From assembly GCF_010671925.1 (NCBI RefSeq), contig NZ_JAAHIH010000006.1:372001-436000 (forward strand): 64,000 bases of DNA. The letters are read 5' to 3'. Shown here piece after piece: positions 18,307 through 28,283 of the stretch (its first letter is position 1; every line of letters begins with the position of its first letter). The notes under the pieces were generated by a model. That model ran no database searches, was not told where the DNA came from, and saw only the letters and a list, made by a program, of their open reading frames with translations. The stretch comes from Moorena sp. SIOASIH. GTDB taxonomy: Bacteria; Cyanobacteriota; Cyanobacteriia; Cyanobacteriales; Coleofasciculaceae. The position numbers were made by a program, and so were the translations under genes.

Positions 18307-21291
18307 ATGCCAAAATCCTCTAACCTCAACCACACCCAGGACCACACCCCTAACTCTGCTCAAAACACCATTCGGATTCGGGGGGCTAGACAGCATAACC
18401 TGAAAAACATTGATCTGGAACTGCCACGCGATCGCATTATTGTCTTTACTGGTGTTTCCGGTTCCGGCAAATCCTCCCTGGCATTCGACACTATCTTTGC
18501 GGAAGGACAACGCCGTTATGTAGAATCCCTGAGTGCCTATGCTCGTCAATTCCTGGGACAACTGGATAAACCGGATGTGGATGCCATCGAAGGCTTAAGC
18601 CCCGCTATCTCCATTGACCAGAAATCTACATCCCATAACCCCCGTTCCACCGTTGGTACAGTTACAGAGATTTACGATTACCTGCGATTACTGTTTGGAC
18701 GGGCTGGTGAACCCTATTGTCCCAAATGCGATCGCAATATTGCTCCCCAGACCATCGACCAGATGTGCGATCGCATTATGGAACTCCCTGACCGGACTCG
18801 CTTCCATATCCTGGCTCCGGTTATCCGAGGCAAAAAGGGCACTCACAAGAAACTATTATCCAGCTTAGCCACCGAAGGATTTGTGCGGGTGAGAGTCGAT
18901 GGTGAAACCTTTGACCTCTCCGATACCATCGAATTGGATAAAAATTATACCCACAACATTGAAGTGGTGGTTGACCGTCTCATCAAAAAGCCTAGTATTC
19001 AAGAACGAATTACCGATTCCCTTGCTACTTGCCTAAAACGTTCTACTGGAATTGCAGTTATCCAAGTTTTAGATAATACATCAGCACAGTCAGCAGAAGT
19101 CAAATCTGATCATAATTATAGACGTACTCCTTCAAAAAATTGCAGTTCATCTGGCCAAGAAATTCCCCAAGAAATCGTCTTTTCAGAAAACTTTGCTTGC
19201 CCAGAACATGGGGCAGTAATGGAAGAATTATCTCCCCGATTATTTTCCTTTAATTCCCCCTATGGTGCTTGTCCATTCTGTCACGGTATCGGGAATTTAC
19301 AAACCTTTTCGCCAGAACTAGTAGTACCTGACCCTACTCAACCCTTATATAGTGCTATTGCCCCGTGGTCAGAAAAAGACAACACCTACTACATCTCCCT
19401 ACTTTATAGTGTAGGAGAAGCCTATGGTTTTGAAATCAAAACTCCCTGGAATCAGCTAACCTCTGAACAACAAGAGATTCTGCTCTACGGCACCGACGAA
19501 AAAATTTACATTCAAAATGATTCTGCTTATGGCAAAGAAAAAGGGTACTACAAGCGCTATCCTGGCATTATCCCGATCCTAGAAAAACAGTACAAAGACA
19601 CTAGCTCGGAAGCATCAAAACACAAACTAGAGCAGTATTTAATTTATCAACCTTGCCCAGAGTGTCATGGTAAACGGCTTAAACCAGAATCACTATCGGT
19701 GCGGTTAGGACAATATCATATTGATGATTTAACTAGTGTCTCAATTCGCCAATGTCGTCAACGGATTGATAACTTACAACTCTCCCCCCGCCAAGCTCAA
19801 ATTGGTGACCTTGCCCTCAAAGAAATTAAAGCCCGATTACAATTTCTGCTTGATGTAGGATTAGATTATCTTACCCTTGACCGTCCAGCCATGACCCTTT
19901 CCGGTGGAGAAGCTCAGCGGATTCGCCTAGCAACTCAGATTGGAGCAGGCTTAACTGGAGTTTTGTATGTATTAGATGAACCAAGTATTGGATTGCACCA
20001 AAGAGATAATGGACGGTTACTGACTACCCTGATCAAATTGCGGGATTTGGGGAATACCTTGATTGTTGTAGAACATGATGAAGAAACCATTCGTACTGCC
20101 GATCATATTGTCGATATTGGTCCGAAAGCTGGAATTCATGGGGGAGAAATTGTTGCTCAAGGGGATTTAGAGACTGTAATCACAACTGATAATTCCCTGA
20201 CGGGAGCATATTTATCAAAACGGCAAGTAATTGAAACCCCTAGTAAACGTCGAGAGGGGAATGGTCGTTCCTTGGTGATTAAAAATGCTCATCGTAACAA
20301 TCTCAAACACATTCAGGTAGAGATACCACTAGGGAAATTAGTCAGCATTACAGGTGTCTCTGGGTCTGGTAAATCTACCTTAGTCAACGAATTACTTTAC
20401 CCAGCCTTACAACATCATCTGACTCGTAAAGTCCCCTTTCCCAAAGAATTGGATCAAGTTGAGGGACTCAATGCTATTAATAAAGCAATCGTAATCGATC
20501 AATCTCCCATTGGTCGCACTCCCCGGTCTAATCCTGCTACGTATACAGGAGTGTTTGATGCAATTCGAGAGGTATTTTCCAAAACTATTGAAGCTAAAGC
20601 TAGAGGTTACAAGCCAGGGCAATTTTCGTTTAATGTCAAAGGGGGACGTTGCGAAGCTTGTTCGGGACAGGGTGTGAATATCATTGAGATGAATTTTTTA
20701 CCCGATGTCTATGTACAATGTGACGTTTGTAAGGGAGCGAGATATAATCGAGAAACGTTGCAAGTGAAGTATAAAGGATATTCCATTGCTGATATTTTAA
20801 ATATGCCAGTGGAAGAAGCGTTGGAGGTATTTAAGAATATTCCAAGAGCAGCATCTCGGTTACAAACCTTAGTAGATGTAGGGTTAGGATATATTCACTT
20901 AGGGCAACCAGCACCGACATTATCTGGTGGAGAAGCACAGCGGGTGAAGTTGGCAACAGAATTGTCACGTCGGGCAACCGGAAAGACATTGTATTTAATC
21001 GATGAACCGACAACAGGATTGTCATTTTATGATGTTCATCACTTGTTGAATGTATTGCAGCGGTTAGTAGATAAAGGAAATTCTGTTTTAGTGATTGAAC
21101 ACAATTTAGATGTGATTCGCTGTGCTGATTGGGTAATAGACTTAGGACCAGAAGGTGGGGATAAAGGGGGAGAAGTCATTGCCTCAGGAACACCAGAGGA
21201 GGTAGCAGAAAATCCTAAGTCCTATACCGGGAAGTATTTGAAGGAGGTTTTACAGGAGTACCCGCGACAGGAAGGACTGCTGAGTGCTTAG
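18307..21291 (+). CDS. uvrA: Excinuclease ABC subunit A
   Basis: Full-length UvrA of about 994 residues from the ATG at 18307 (an in-frame TTG lies at 18277). It has two ABC ATPase modules: Walker A GVSGSGKSSLAFDT and GVSGSGKSTLVNE, signatures LSGGEAQRIRLATQ and LSGGEAQRVKLATE, and Walker B LYVLDEPSIGLH and LYLIDEPTTGLS. Zinc fingers include CPKC near residue 110 and CEAC...CDVC in the second half. UvrA2 recognises bulky DNA lesions and loads UvrB in nucleotide excision repair. A short insert with low-complexity sequence (about 255-285) is a small family variation. It appears to be a single-gene transcript. Confidence 0.97.
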   Translation: MPKSSNLNHTQDHTPNSAQNTIRIRGARQHNLKNIDLELPRDRIIVFTGVSGSGKSSLAFDTIFAEGQRRYVESLSAYARQFLGQLDKPDVDAIEGLSPAISIDQKSTSHNPRSTVGTVTEIYDYLRLLFGRAGEPYCPKCDRNIAPQTIDQMCDRIMELPDRTRFHILAPVIRGKKGTHKKLLSSLATEGFVRVRVDGETFDLSDTIELDKNYTHNIEVVVDRLIKKPSIQERITDSLATCLKRSTGIAVIQVLDNTSAQSAEVKSDHNYRRTPSKNCSSSGQEIPQEIVFSENFACPEHGAVMEELSPRLFSFNSPYGACPFCHGIGNLQTFSPELVVPDPTQPLYSAIAPWSEKDNTYYISLLYSVGEAYGFEIKTPWNQLTSEQQEILLYGTDEKIYIQNDSAYGKEKGYYKRYPGIIPILEKQYKDTSSEASKHKLEQYLIYQPCPECHGKRLKPESLSVRLGQYHIDDLTSVSIRQCRQRIDNLQLSPRQAQIGDLALKEIKARLQFLLDVGLDYLTLDRPAMTLSGGEAQRIRLATQIGAGLTGVLYVLDEPSIGLHQRDNGRLLTTLIKLRDLGNTLIVVEHDEETIRTADHIVDIGPKAGIHGGEIVAQGDLETVITTDNSLTGAYLSKRQVIETPSKRREGNGRSLVIKNAHRNNLKHIQVEIPLGKLVSITGVSGSGKSTLVNELLYPALQHHLTRKVPFPKELDQVEGLNAINKAIVIDQSPIGRTPRSNPATYTGVFDAIREVFSKTIEAKARGYKPGQFSFNVKGGRCEACSGQGVNIIEMNFLPDVYVQCDVCKGARYNRETLQVKYKGYSIADILNMPVEEALEVFKNIPRAASRLQTLVDVGLGYIHLGQPAPTLSGGEAQRVKLATELSRRATGKTLYLIDEPTTGLSFYDVHHLLNVLQRLVDKGNSVLVIEHNLDVIRCADWVIDLGPEGGDKGGEVIASGTPEEVAENPKSYTGKYLKEVLQEYPRQEGLLSA

Positions 21292-21414
21292 TGTTCAGTG
21301 GGTTAGTTGTAGGGCATGTTTCAGGAATGGCTTTTGTGATGCGATCGCTTAATTTGGATGCGATCGCTTAATTTGAAAGAAACAAGCTCAGCTCGACAGT
21401 GAAACACTCATTCA

Positions 21415-21753
21415 ATGGATACCAGATTAAACTACCAAGACATAATCAAAAAAGTATTAATGGAACACGCTGACTATCGTGCTTCCCTACCTGACAGCTA
21501 TGACTCTAAAGTGCTTTTCGATGATCAGCGAGGACACTATTTAGTATTAGACATGGGTTGGAATGATGACCATTACTTACACGCTACACCAATTCACCTA
21601 GATTTAATTGGTGACAAAATCTGGATTCAATACGATGATACGGAAGAGGGGATTGCTACCGATTTACTGGAAGCAGGTATTCCCGCAAACGATATTGTAC
21701 TTGGTTTCCGCCATCCTCAAGTACGGCAGTATACAGGTTTTGCAGTAGGCTAA
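21415..21753 (+). CDS. xisI: XisI family protein
   Basis: The 112-residue protein has the XisI pattern: YQDIIKKVL at the start, VLFDDQRGHYLVLDMGWN in the middle, KIWIQYDDTEEGIA and the C-terminal FRHPQVRQYTGFAV. In Anabaena, XisI together with XisH controls excision of the fdxN element; the family is very common in cyanobacteria outside that element. No xisH lies directly upstream (uvrA does), so this copy is an orphan. Its present role is unknown. Confidence 0.92.
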   Translation: MDTRLNYQDIIKKVLMEHADYRASLPDSYDSKVLFDDQRGHYLVLDMGWNDDHYLHATPIHLDLIGDKIWIQYDDTEEGIATDLLEAGIPANDIVLGFRHPQVRQYTGFAVG

Positions 21754-21813
21754 AGATTTAATTTTGGTATAATTTAGAATGCAGTATAATTCCAAATTAT
21801 AAATTATCAATTT

Positions 21814-21856
21814 AGGTGCGCTTGACCCGTAATTAAATTACGGGTCAAGCGCACCT
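21814..21856. repeat. Perfect 43-bp palindrome between converging genes (AGGTGCG...CGCACCT family)
   Basis: Two 21-base arms around one central base, with termini AGGTGCG/CGCACCT. It lies between the end of xisI and the end of the EF-hand gene, so its RNA hairpin could stop transcription from both sides. It is one of at least ten copies of this repeat class in the window. Confidence 0.85.
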
Positions 21857-21864
21857 CTGCATCG

Positions 21865-23607
21865 CTATGAAAAGTCCTGTAAGATGAATTCAAAAGTTCC
21901 CAAAATTAATGCTTCCGGTGTTGGGTAGTAGAGTACACCCTTCTGTTGTATAGCCCATTTCAAACGAAAGACAAACTCTTGCCAAGATACATAACCATTG
22001 CCGTCAACATCTAACAAATTGCAAATCATATCCCTTTGTTTTTCTGTGACATTAACACCTGTGAAAATATCATCAATAAAATGATTGATGGGTATCTCTT
22101 CCATCGTTTTAGTAATCTCTGTATTTTGCCAAAATATGCTAGAATTTGAAGTCAGTTCTTTTTGATTTTTATGAGACGGCGAATTTATTTTTTCTGACAA
22201 CTTTTTCCATCGTTGTTTTAGACTAATGATAAGTGGGTGTTCATCAGGAATATCGCTATCTGAAGTGATAATTTTGAGCATGGATGATGAAATACATCCT
22301 CCACTATATTCATACAGTTGGGCTAACCCAATTATGGTATTGTAGTTAAAGCTGTTTCCTAGAAGTAAGTGCTCATCAATTTTTTCTTCCATCTTTTTGC
22401 ATAAGTTTTCATCCCATCCTGTTTTTTCGGGTTCGCCGAATCGTTCAATCATAGCTTGATGTAGCATTTCGGCATTGGCGAAATCACTGATTCTAATAGT
22501 TTGCTTAACACCAATCATGCTAGCAACAGCACCCATTTTATCTCCCATGAATCCATGCCATCCACCGAACACGAGATCGAAGGCTTCCTTACCATAAACT
22601 TCTTGATCCCTAGGAACAGGTTCTTTTGATGCAATGGTATGTACTTTGCGGGCAGATTTAATAATCGCTGGCAGGTTGTATGTACGAGTTACAAATTTAT
22701 TGCCAAGCCGGGCTAAATTTGTTAATGTAATACTTGAGCATGAATGCCCTAAAGCTGCCCCGGCCTTGCAAACGGCACTCCATATCCCATCAGCACCATT
22801 CGCCAATGCTTCTAAAACTGTTGACTCTGCAAGGCCAAAACCACAATGTACGTGAACCAGTAGTTTACCATTTGACCAATTTGCCGAAATCATGGTTTCA
22901 CGAATAATACGAGTCAGTTTGCTTACAGTTTCTGGAAGCAAAAAACCGGTTGGTTCCTCAATCATCAGTCCAAAGGGACGCTGATTACTAGGCAGATTTC
23001 CCAAGGATTCAATCAGATGTAGAGCTCTGGTCAAACCCTCTGTATCGGTTTCAAAATTTGCGAAATCTCTTAAATTTACAAGAATGCGTGGAGGGAGTTT
23101 TTGTTCACCACGTGGGATCAAATTTTTATTAGCCCACTCCACTTGGTTTAAAATGAACTGGTTGAGATCGAACTGCTCATAATTGATGGCAGGACTACAT
23201 AAATCTATTTCGATAATAGCATTACTCATCTTATGATCGTTGACCATTTCCAACAATCCATCTGCTGGCTCATCAATGGGAACTCCATATTTATCTAAAG
23301 CGCTGTAAGCTTCGCTAAATCCCCACATATTATCTAAGGATCCCCCCAACTCAATCCAATGTTTTGGAATTTGGTCATCAACGTTTCTGTTAGCTCCATA
23401 AGTACCAAGAATCACTTCATTTAGTTCAGCTTCAGCAATAGCCTTTAAGATGTTGATTTTATCTTCAAGGACATGACCACGAGCAGTTCCCACAGTGGTT
23501 TCACGAACAGAATTATCTAGAACAAAGATTTCAAGATCCTGTAGGATTTTAAGTTCCTCATCTGCCTCGTTGCTAGCCCTGTCGATTATCGCTTTAAATT
23601 TGTTCAT
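21865..23607 (-). CDS. DRE-TIM (HMGL-like) enzyme fused to a C-terminal EF-hand
   Basis: The 580-residue protein has an HMGL-like TIM barrel in its first 350 residues: LDNSVRETTVGTARGHV takes the place of the usual LRDGxQ signature, and LLVHVHCGFGLAE supplies the HxH metal ligands with the family's GADGIW strand after it. A linker follows (about 410-500), then a canonical calcium-binding EF-hand loop at residues 533-544 (DVDGNGYVSWQE) flanked by helices. The barrel suggests a metal-dependent aldol or Claisen-type lyase/synthase of unknown substrate, perhaps regulated by calcium. It begins 99 bases after the stop of ovoA on the same strand, so a common transcript and a linked role in sulfur-histidine metabolism are possible. 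Confidence 0.75.
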   Translation of the reverse strand: MNKFKAIIDRASNEADEELKILQDLEIFVLDNSVRETTVGTARGHVLEDKINILKAIAEAELNEVILGTYGANRNVDDQIPKHWIELGGSLDNMWGFSEAYSALDKYGVPIDEPADGLLEMVNDHKMSNAIIEIDLCSPAINYEQFDLNQFILNQVEWANKNLIPRGEQKLPPRILVNLRDFANFETDTEGLTRALHLIESLGNLPSNQRPFGLMIEEPTGFLLPETVSKLTRIIRETMISANWSNGKLLVHVHCGFGLAESTVLEALANGADGIWSAVCKAGAALGHSCSSITLTNLARLGNKFVTRTYNLPAIIKSARKVHTIASKEPVPRDQEVYGKEAFDLVFGGWHGFMGDKMGAVASMIGVKQTIRISDFANAEMLHQAMIERFGEPEKTGWDENLCKKMEEKIDEHLLLGNSFNYNTIIGLAQLYEYSGGCISSSMLKIITSDSDIPDEHPLIISLKQRWKKLSEKINSPSHKNQKELTSNSSIFWQNTEITKTMEEIPINHFIDDIFTGVNVTEKQRDMICNLLDVDGNGYVSWQEFVFRLKWAIQQKGVLYYPTPEALILGTFEFILQDFS

Positions 23608-23706
23608 TTTTATAAGATCCTCTAAATTTTTTGGTCTTCGGTACTTACTGTGCTAAACTATCTATTTATAACAGTAAGTACCGAAGACCCAACGTTCCGA
23701 GATTTT

Positions 23707-26028
23707 TTAACTGCCACCCCGTTTCCACAAACTGACTAAGGTGATAACATACTGGAACTTACGAGCGTGTTCCCTGATCAGGAAGGGCATATCCTGTGTT
23801 TCGAGCAATTCAAAATCTCGGTTTAGCTCTGCTTGTAATGTAGCAAAGGAAGCCTCGCCATCATGCCCGCCCAGCCAAGCATCCCGTGGCGTGAAACGCT
23901 CATCCCAGGTGAACGGTGTTGCTAGTACCAGTAGTCCACCTGACCTTACTAGCCCGCGTGCGCCGCACAACCGACTGAGAAATGCTCTAGGACTCGGTAG
24001 ACGACAAATAAGATTAGCCGCTAACACCACATCGAACCCAACGAGTTCAGGGGGCAACGCACAGGCATCCGCACGGCGGAAGGTCACCCGACTGGGTTCC
24101 AGGTTTTCTGGCAAGCAAACTTCAGCTTCGCTGGTGTTTTCCCCTTCATCGCGGCGACGATAAACAAGTCTGCCTTCGCGACGTAGCGTCTGTGCAGCTT
24201 CAATAAAAGTAACACTGAGGTCAATCCCTAACACTGACTCGAATCCCCTGGCCAGCTCGAAGGTTGAGCCGCCAACGGAGCAGCCAACATCCAAAGCCCG
24301 ATCCTTTTTGATTCCCAGGTGTTCGGCTCTCTCCAAGGTTAGTATGGCAATGCTTTGAGGAAATCCCACCGCATCCTTCGGCCCGAAGTTGTAGGGCATT
24401 GCTTCATCAGCCGACCCATAATGCAGCATCAGGTTTTCTGCTAGAATTTTCTCACCTTCATAGGCTTTAACCCCACTGCTTTGGCTACTAATCAGTACCG
24501 CATCGCAGGTTGCGTCGCCATCATCAGATCGAACTAGCCTGAATCCTGCGTGCTGGAAGAAGTGAGGCCGGAAGTGAAACCTTGCCCACCGGGTCGCTTC
24601 ATCACCAGTACTTATGAAAGACCCGCCGAGAATCATCTTATGTTCACCGTCGAAACAAGGGGTACTAAAGTCATCATAGAGCCGGTGGACCCGGAACCCT
24701 TCCAAGGGATTGAAGTCATCCTCACACCAATGCCAGACATTGCCGAAGACATCGTAAAATCCAGCTTCGTTAGGCAGTAGAGCATTCACTGGGGTTTGAG
24801 ATCCCCAAGTTAGATTCAAATTAACTGGCTCGTTGCCCCCGCCCAAGCAATGATGTTCGGCTTCCGTTAAGAGTCTGTAAGGGATGGGGCTGTTATCCTG
24901 CTCAGTCTTCCAGGCACAGTAGGCTTTCGCTTCATACCAGTTGACAGCAACCGGCCAAGACCAAGGTAGATCCACCACCTCAAACAGCGTCCGCAGTCGA
25001 TACTGGTGCAGTCCTGCTGGCCCATCAGCCACCCAGAAGGTCGGCCATTTAGTATTGCGATTTTGCTTCCAGGCCCAGCCCTCTTCTGTCCAGTATTTGG
25101 GTTCCTGGTATCCGGCAGCGACAACAAACTCGTAGAATTCACCATTGGTGACTAAGTATCGACTGGCTTGAAAACTCCGAACCTTTACCTGCCGTAAACC
25201 ATACTCGTTGTCCCAACCAAAGCAGGGTTCTTCCCAAGGCTTACCCAAGGTCACGGTCTTGCTGGAAACGGCGATTAACTCGTTCTCAACGGTCTGACTC
25301 TCTGCAAATGCTGAAGGATGCAGCTTTGGCCATACTTCTGGCCGACGCAAAACCGACAGTGGCAACTCTCGTAGCAAGACACTGGAAGTTTCGATGTGGA
25401 TGCGTTCGTGTTCAAATCCTAGGAATAGTGCCCATGCGGGATTGTCCATAGTGATGGGTGGATGGCCGTCTTCCAGGGCGGGCAGGGTTTCAATCAATGC
25501 TCGGACAATCTTGTAGGTACTCCGTCTGTACTCCACTACTTCACGGACTGACGGCCAATCCATTTCAGTCTTGGACATATCGTCCCAGGACATCTCGTCA
25601 ACGCCAGTTTCAAACAATTGCTCGAAGTATGGATCAATCGACTCATGGATGAGTCCAGCTAGCCGAAGCTTGTTGATGTAGAGTACCGCAGGATGGCATA
25701 GATAGAAGATTAGAGGATGACGAAGTTGGTGGTAGGGTGGGTCGAAGAATGCCCGTTCTCCCTGTAGTGCTGACAACAAAACCTCAGTCATTAACCAGCC
25801 ATTATCGAAGTAGTCCAGAATCTCGCGGCGCGTGCAGGTGGCTAGATTTGGGATCGGCATGGCATGTAGGACTTCTGTAGGTCGCAGCCCAGTCCACCAC
25901 CAATCTGGACGCGGCCCAATCAGGGGATCTGCAGCATCTTTCTCCCCGTTCAGGTTAGGGGACAAGAGTGTAGTTAGATCTAGATTTGGATTACGTGTTA
26001 AAGCAGTCTCCACCTTGCTGTGTTCCAA
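23707..26028 (-). CDS. ovoA: Ovothiol synthase (5-histidylcysteine sulfoxide synthase) with methyltransferase domain
   Basis: The 773-residue protein has the OvoA arrangement: an N-terminal DinB-like domain with the iron ligands H207-x3-H211-x-E213 (HERIHIE), an FGE-sulfatase-like domain (about 250-500; GGSFISTGDEATRWARFHFR), and a C-terminal class I methyltransferase domain (about 540-770; ALDVGCSVGGSTFELARGF). OvoA joins cysteine to histidine C5 using iron and oxygen; the methyltransferase domain methylates the imidazole nitrogen in the last step. A separate lyase is needed to release the thiol and none is evident beside it. Base composition (more GC) and codon use look different from most neighbours, which fits acquisition by transfer. 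Confidence 0.93.
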   Translation of the reverse strand: MEHSKVETALTRNPNLDLTTLLSPNLNGEKDAADPLIGPRPDWWWTGLRPTEVLHAMPIPNLATCTRREILDYFDNGWLMTEVLLSALQGERAFFDPPYHQLRHPLIFYLCHPAVLYINKLRLAGLIHESIDPYFEQLFETGVDEMSWDDMSKTEMDWPSVREVVEYRRSTYKIVRALIETLPALEDGHPPITMDNPAWALFLGFEHERIHIETSSVLLRELPLSVLRRPEVWPKLHPSAFAESQTVENELIAVSSKTVTLGKPWEEPCFGWDNEYGLRQVKVRSFQASRYLVTNGEFYEFVVAAGYQEPKYWTEEGWAWKQNRNTKWPTFWVADGPAGLHQYRLRTLFEVVDLPWSWPVAVNWYEAKAYCAWKTEQDNSPIPYRLLTEAEHHCLGGGNEPVNLNLTWGSQTPVNALLPNEAGFYDVFGNVWHWCEDDFNPLEGFRVHRLYDDFSTPCFDGEHKMILGGSFISTGDEATRWARFHFRPHFFQHAGFRLVRSDDGDATCDAVLISSQSSGVKAYEGEKILAENLMLHYGSADEAMPYNFGPKDAVGFPQSIAILTLERAEHLGIKKDRALDVGCSVGGSTFELARGFESVLGIDLSVTFIEAAQTLRREGRLVYRRRDEGENTSEAEVCLPENLEPSRVTFRRADACALPPELVGFDVVLAANLICRLPSPRAFLSRLCGARGLVRSGGLLVLATPFTWDERFTPRDAWLGGHDGEASFATLQAELNRDFELLETQDMPFLIREHARKFQYVITLVSLWKRGGS

Positions 26029-26066
26029 TAAAAATGATAGTTGAGTAGATTAGACCTCTCCAGCAA

Positions 26067-26196
26067 TTAAGTAGGTGGGCATAAATAAACCTTAAAACTC
26101 AGAATCCGAGAATGAAGCTGGAAGCCTGTATTCAAGTTGTTTTCATCATTTTGAATATCAATCGCTATTTTAGGGATCATTAAATCCACCTACTTA
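26067..26196. mobile_element. Small inverted-repeat element upstream of ovoA
   Basis: TTAAGTAGGTGG at the left is answered by CCACCTACTTA at the right (11-bp inverted termini), with about 105 bases of non-coding DNA between. It occupies the probable promoter side of ovoA (start 26028). The rest of 26197-26605 shows no gene; it contains two imperfect GGGATAGTTC...C copies near 26241 and 26382. Confidence 0.55.
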
Positions 26197-26605
26197 GATT
26201 TTCACGTAGAAAGGTTAACAGGGGAAACGCATCTTGTCAATAAACCGGGGATAGTTCCAGCAAGTCTGAGTATGAAATATCAACTAGTGTTGGGAGGGAG
26301 TTCTAACTCCAATCCCTGGACCATGAAAGTGAGCAGATGTTCCCAACTATCGAAATACATATAACCGGTCCATGAGAATTGCTGGGATAGTTCTCAATAA
26401 ACCCTGGCTTATTGTCCTTGTTGACAAGGCATTTTTCACATATAGTGCTTATTTAATAAAAAAAAATATATAGGACTCATAAAATTAGATGCGTTTACCC
26501 TGGATAGGTTTAATGTTGTTCGCCCTTGGCGATTCGGTTTAGGGTAGGTTGAATGTTGACGGTTGCATCATAATCTAATCCATAATCCCTAATCTATAAT
26601 CCCTA

Positions 26606-27898
26606 ATGACTGTCTATCTAGGCATCGATTTCGGAACCTCTGGCGCACGGGCAGTAGTGATAGACTCTGTTGGTACTATCTTTGCCGAGACTCAATATCC
26701 GTTTCCACTCCAAGCCATCACCATCGATACAGCAACACAGTGGCAGAAGGTATTATTTTCCCTGATTGAGCAAATTCCCCAGTCAATCAAGGGTGACATT
26801 AATGCGATCGCAATTAATGGCACTTCCGCAACAGTTTTGTTATGCGATCGCATGGGTCAACCTGTAGATGCACCCATCCTTTACAACGATCCACGAGGAG
26901 TAGTTGTGATGGAACAACTTAGAACCATTGCTCCTCCCAACCATGTTGTTTTAAGTGCTACCTCCAGCCTTGCCAAACTTCTCTGGTGGTATGACTGTAC
27001 AGATCTGATCAGCAACATCTGTGCTGAAACTAATCCCCTATACTTTCTCCATCAAGCGGACTGGTTAGCCTTTCTATTGCATGGCAAATTAGGCATTAGT
27101 GACTATCACAATGCCTTAAAGCTCGGTTATAATCCTGGAAACTTGTGCTATCCTGAATGGCTCAAACAGCTACCGGTGTCACCCATGCTACCCAACGTCT
27201 TCGCTCCCGGTACACCAGTTGGAGTTGTAACCCCTGAGGTAGCTCACTGCTTGGGATTATCACCAGATTGTCTAGTTTGTACAGGTACCACCGATAGTAT
27301 TGCCGCTTTTATCGCTAGTGGTGCCAAACAACCGGGTGAAGCGGTAACCTCCCTTGGGTCTACCTTGGTATTGAAACTCTTGAGTACCACTCCTCTAGAA
27401 GAGGCCAAATTTGGGATTTACAGTCATCGATTGGGAAATTTATGGCTTACAGGTGGCGCATCGAACACGGGTGGAGCAGTGCTACGCCACTTTTTCAGTG
27501 ACAAAGAATTAGAAAGTCTTAGCTCTCAAATCGACCCCGAGCAAGAAAGTGCCTTGGATTATTATCCCTTACTTAGACCAGGCGATCGCTTTCCCATTAA
27601 TGACCCGGATCTCCCCCCAAGATTGGAACCCAAACCCGATAATTCCGTGAAATTTCTCCAAGGAATGCTCGAAAGCATAGCGCGAATTGAAGCTAGGGGG
27701 TATCGTTTGTTGCAACAGCTTGGAGCAAGTCCCTTAACCGGTGTCTATACAGCTGGTGGTGGTGCCAAAAATCCTACTTGGACAAGGATTCGAGAGCGTC
27801 AGCTCATGGTACCGATGTTGACATCCCTTCACACAGCGGCTGCTTATGGTACAGCACTATTGGCCAAGCAGGGATACCTGTTAGGAGATAGGGTGTAG
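26606..27898 (+). CDS. FGGY-family sugar kinase (cyanobacterial D-ribulokinase type)
   Basis: The 430-residue protein starts MTVYLGIDFGTSGARAVVID, the phosphate-1 motif of the FGGY/hexokinase fold, and has AIAINGTSATVLLCD, CTGTTDSIAAFIASG, LGSTLVLKLL and the adenosine motif GVYTAGGGAKNPTWTRIR. The length and motif spacing match the compact (about 430 residues) cyanobacterial kinases characterised as phosphorylating D-ribulose, shorter than typical xylulokinases. The reaction would give ribulose 5-phosphate for the pentose phosphate or Calvin cycles. A small GATCGGGTGTAGGGT repeat follows the stop. Confidence 0.85.
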   Translation: MTVYLGIDFGTSGARAVVIDSVGTIFAETQYPFPLQAITIDTATQWQKVLFSLIEQIPQSIKGDINAIAINGTSATVLLCDRMGQPVDAPILYNDPRGVVVMEQLRTIAPPNHVVLSATSSLAKLLWWYDCTDLISNICAETNPLYFLHQADWLAFLLHGKLGISDYHNALKLGYNPGNLCYPEWLKQLPVSPMLPNVFAPGTPVGVVTPEVAHCLGLSPDCLVCTGTTDSIAAFIASGAKQPGEAVTSLGSTLVLKLLSTTPLEEAKFGIYSHRLGNLWLTGGASNTGGAVLRHFFSDKELESLSSQIDPEQESALDYYPLLRPGDRFPINDPDLPPRLEPKPDNSVKFLQGMLESIARIEARGYRLLQQLGASPLTGVYTAGGGAKNPTWTRIRERQLMVPMLTSLHTAAAYGTALLAKQGYLLGDRV

Positions 27899-28010
27899 GG
27901 TGATCGGGTGTAGGGTGATCGGGTGAGAATCTGCTCTGAGTCATCACCCCTGGTTCAACCTGACCATCATCTCTACTCCCGTTCGCCCTATACCCCAAAG
28001 CTCCTAACCT

Positions 28011-28283
28011 CTAGAGAATCCCCATGTTAGCCAATCCTAAGATAGTTCCTAGTCCTATGATATGACCGAGGCTGGTGGTTGCCAGTAGTGCGGGAAAACC
28101 CATGCCACCGAAGAACTCAGGCATAGGCAACGCGGGACCTGCGCTAGGATTCTGGATAGTAGCTTTTCCGAAGGCAATCGCTAGGATATTGCAGACAATC
28201 ATGATGATTCCCACTATCGGGCTCCATTCCAGGGTGTTGGGAACGGCAGATGAAGCAGCAGCAAGCAAGATTGAGTAAGTCAA
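28011..28283 (-). CDS. psaK: Photosystem I reaction centre subunit PsaK
   Basis: The 90-residue protein has the PsaK features: a short N-terminal leader (MTYSILLAAASS), a first membrane helix (VGIIMIVCNILAIAFG), the conserved cytoplasmic loop with FGGMGFPALLATTSLGHIIG and a second helix ending GLANMGIL. PsaK sits at the edge of photosystem I in the thylakoid membrane and helps state transitions and light harvesting. It is monocistronic as far as can be seen. Confidence 0.95.
   Translation of the reverse strand: MTYSILLAAASSAVPNTLEWSPIVGIIMIVCNILAIAFGKATIQNPSAGPALPMPEFFGGMGFPALLATTSLGHIIGLGTILGLANMGIL

Noticed and set aside
23707-26028. Calling this EgtB (ergothioneine synthase)
   Set aside because: The C-terminal methyltransferase domain and overall length match OvoA, and no egtD-like gene is adjacent.
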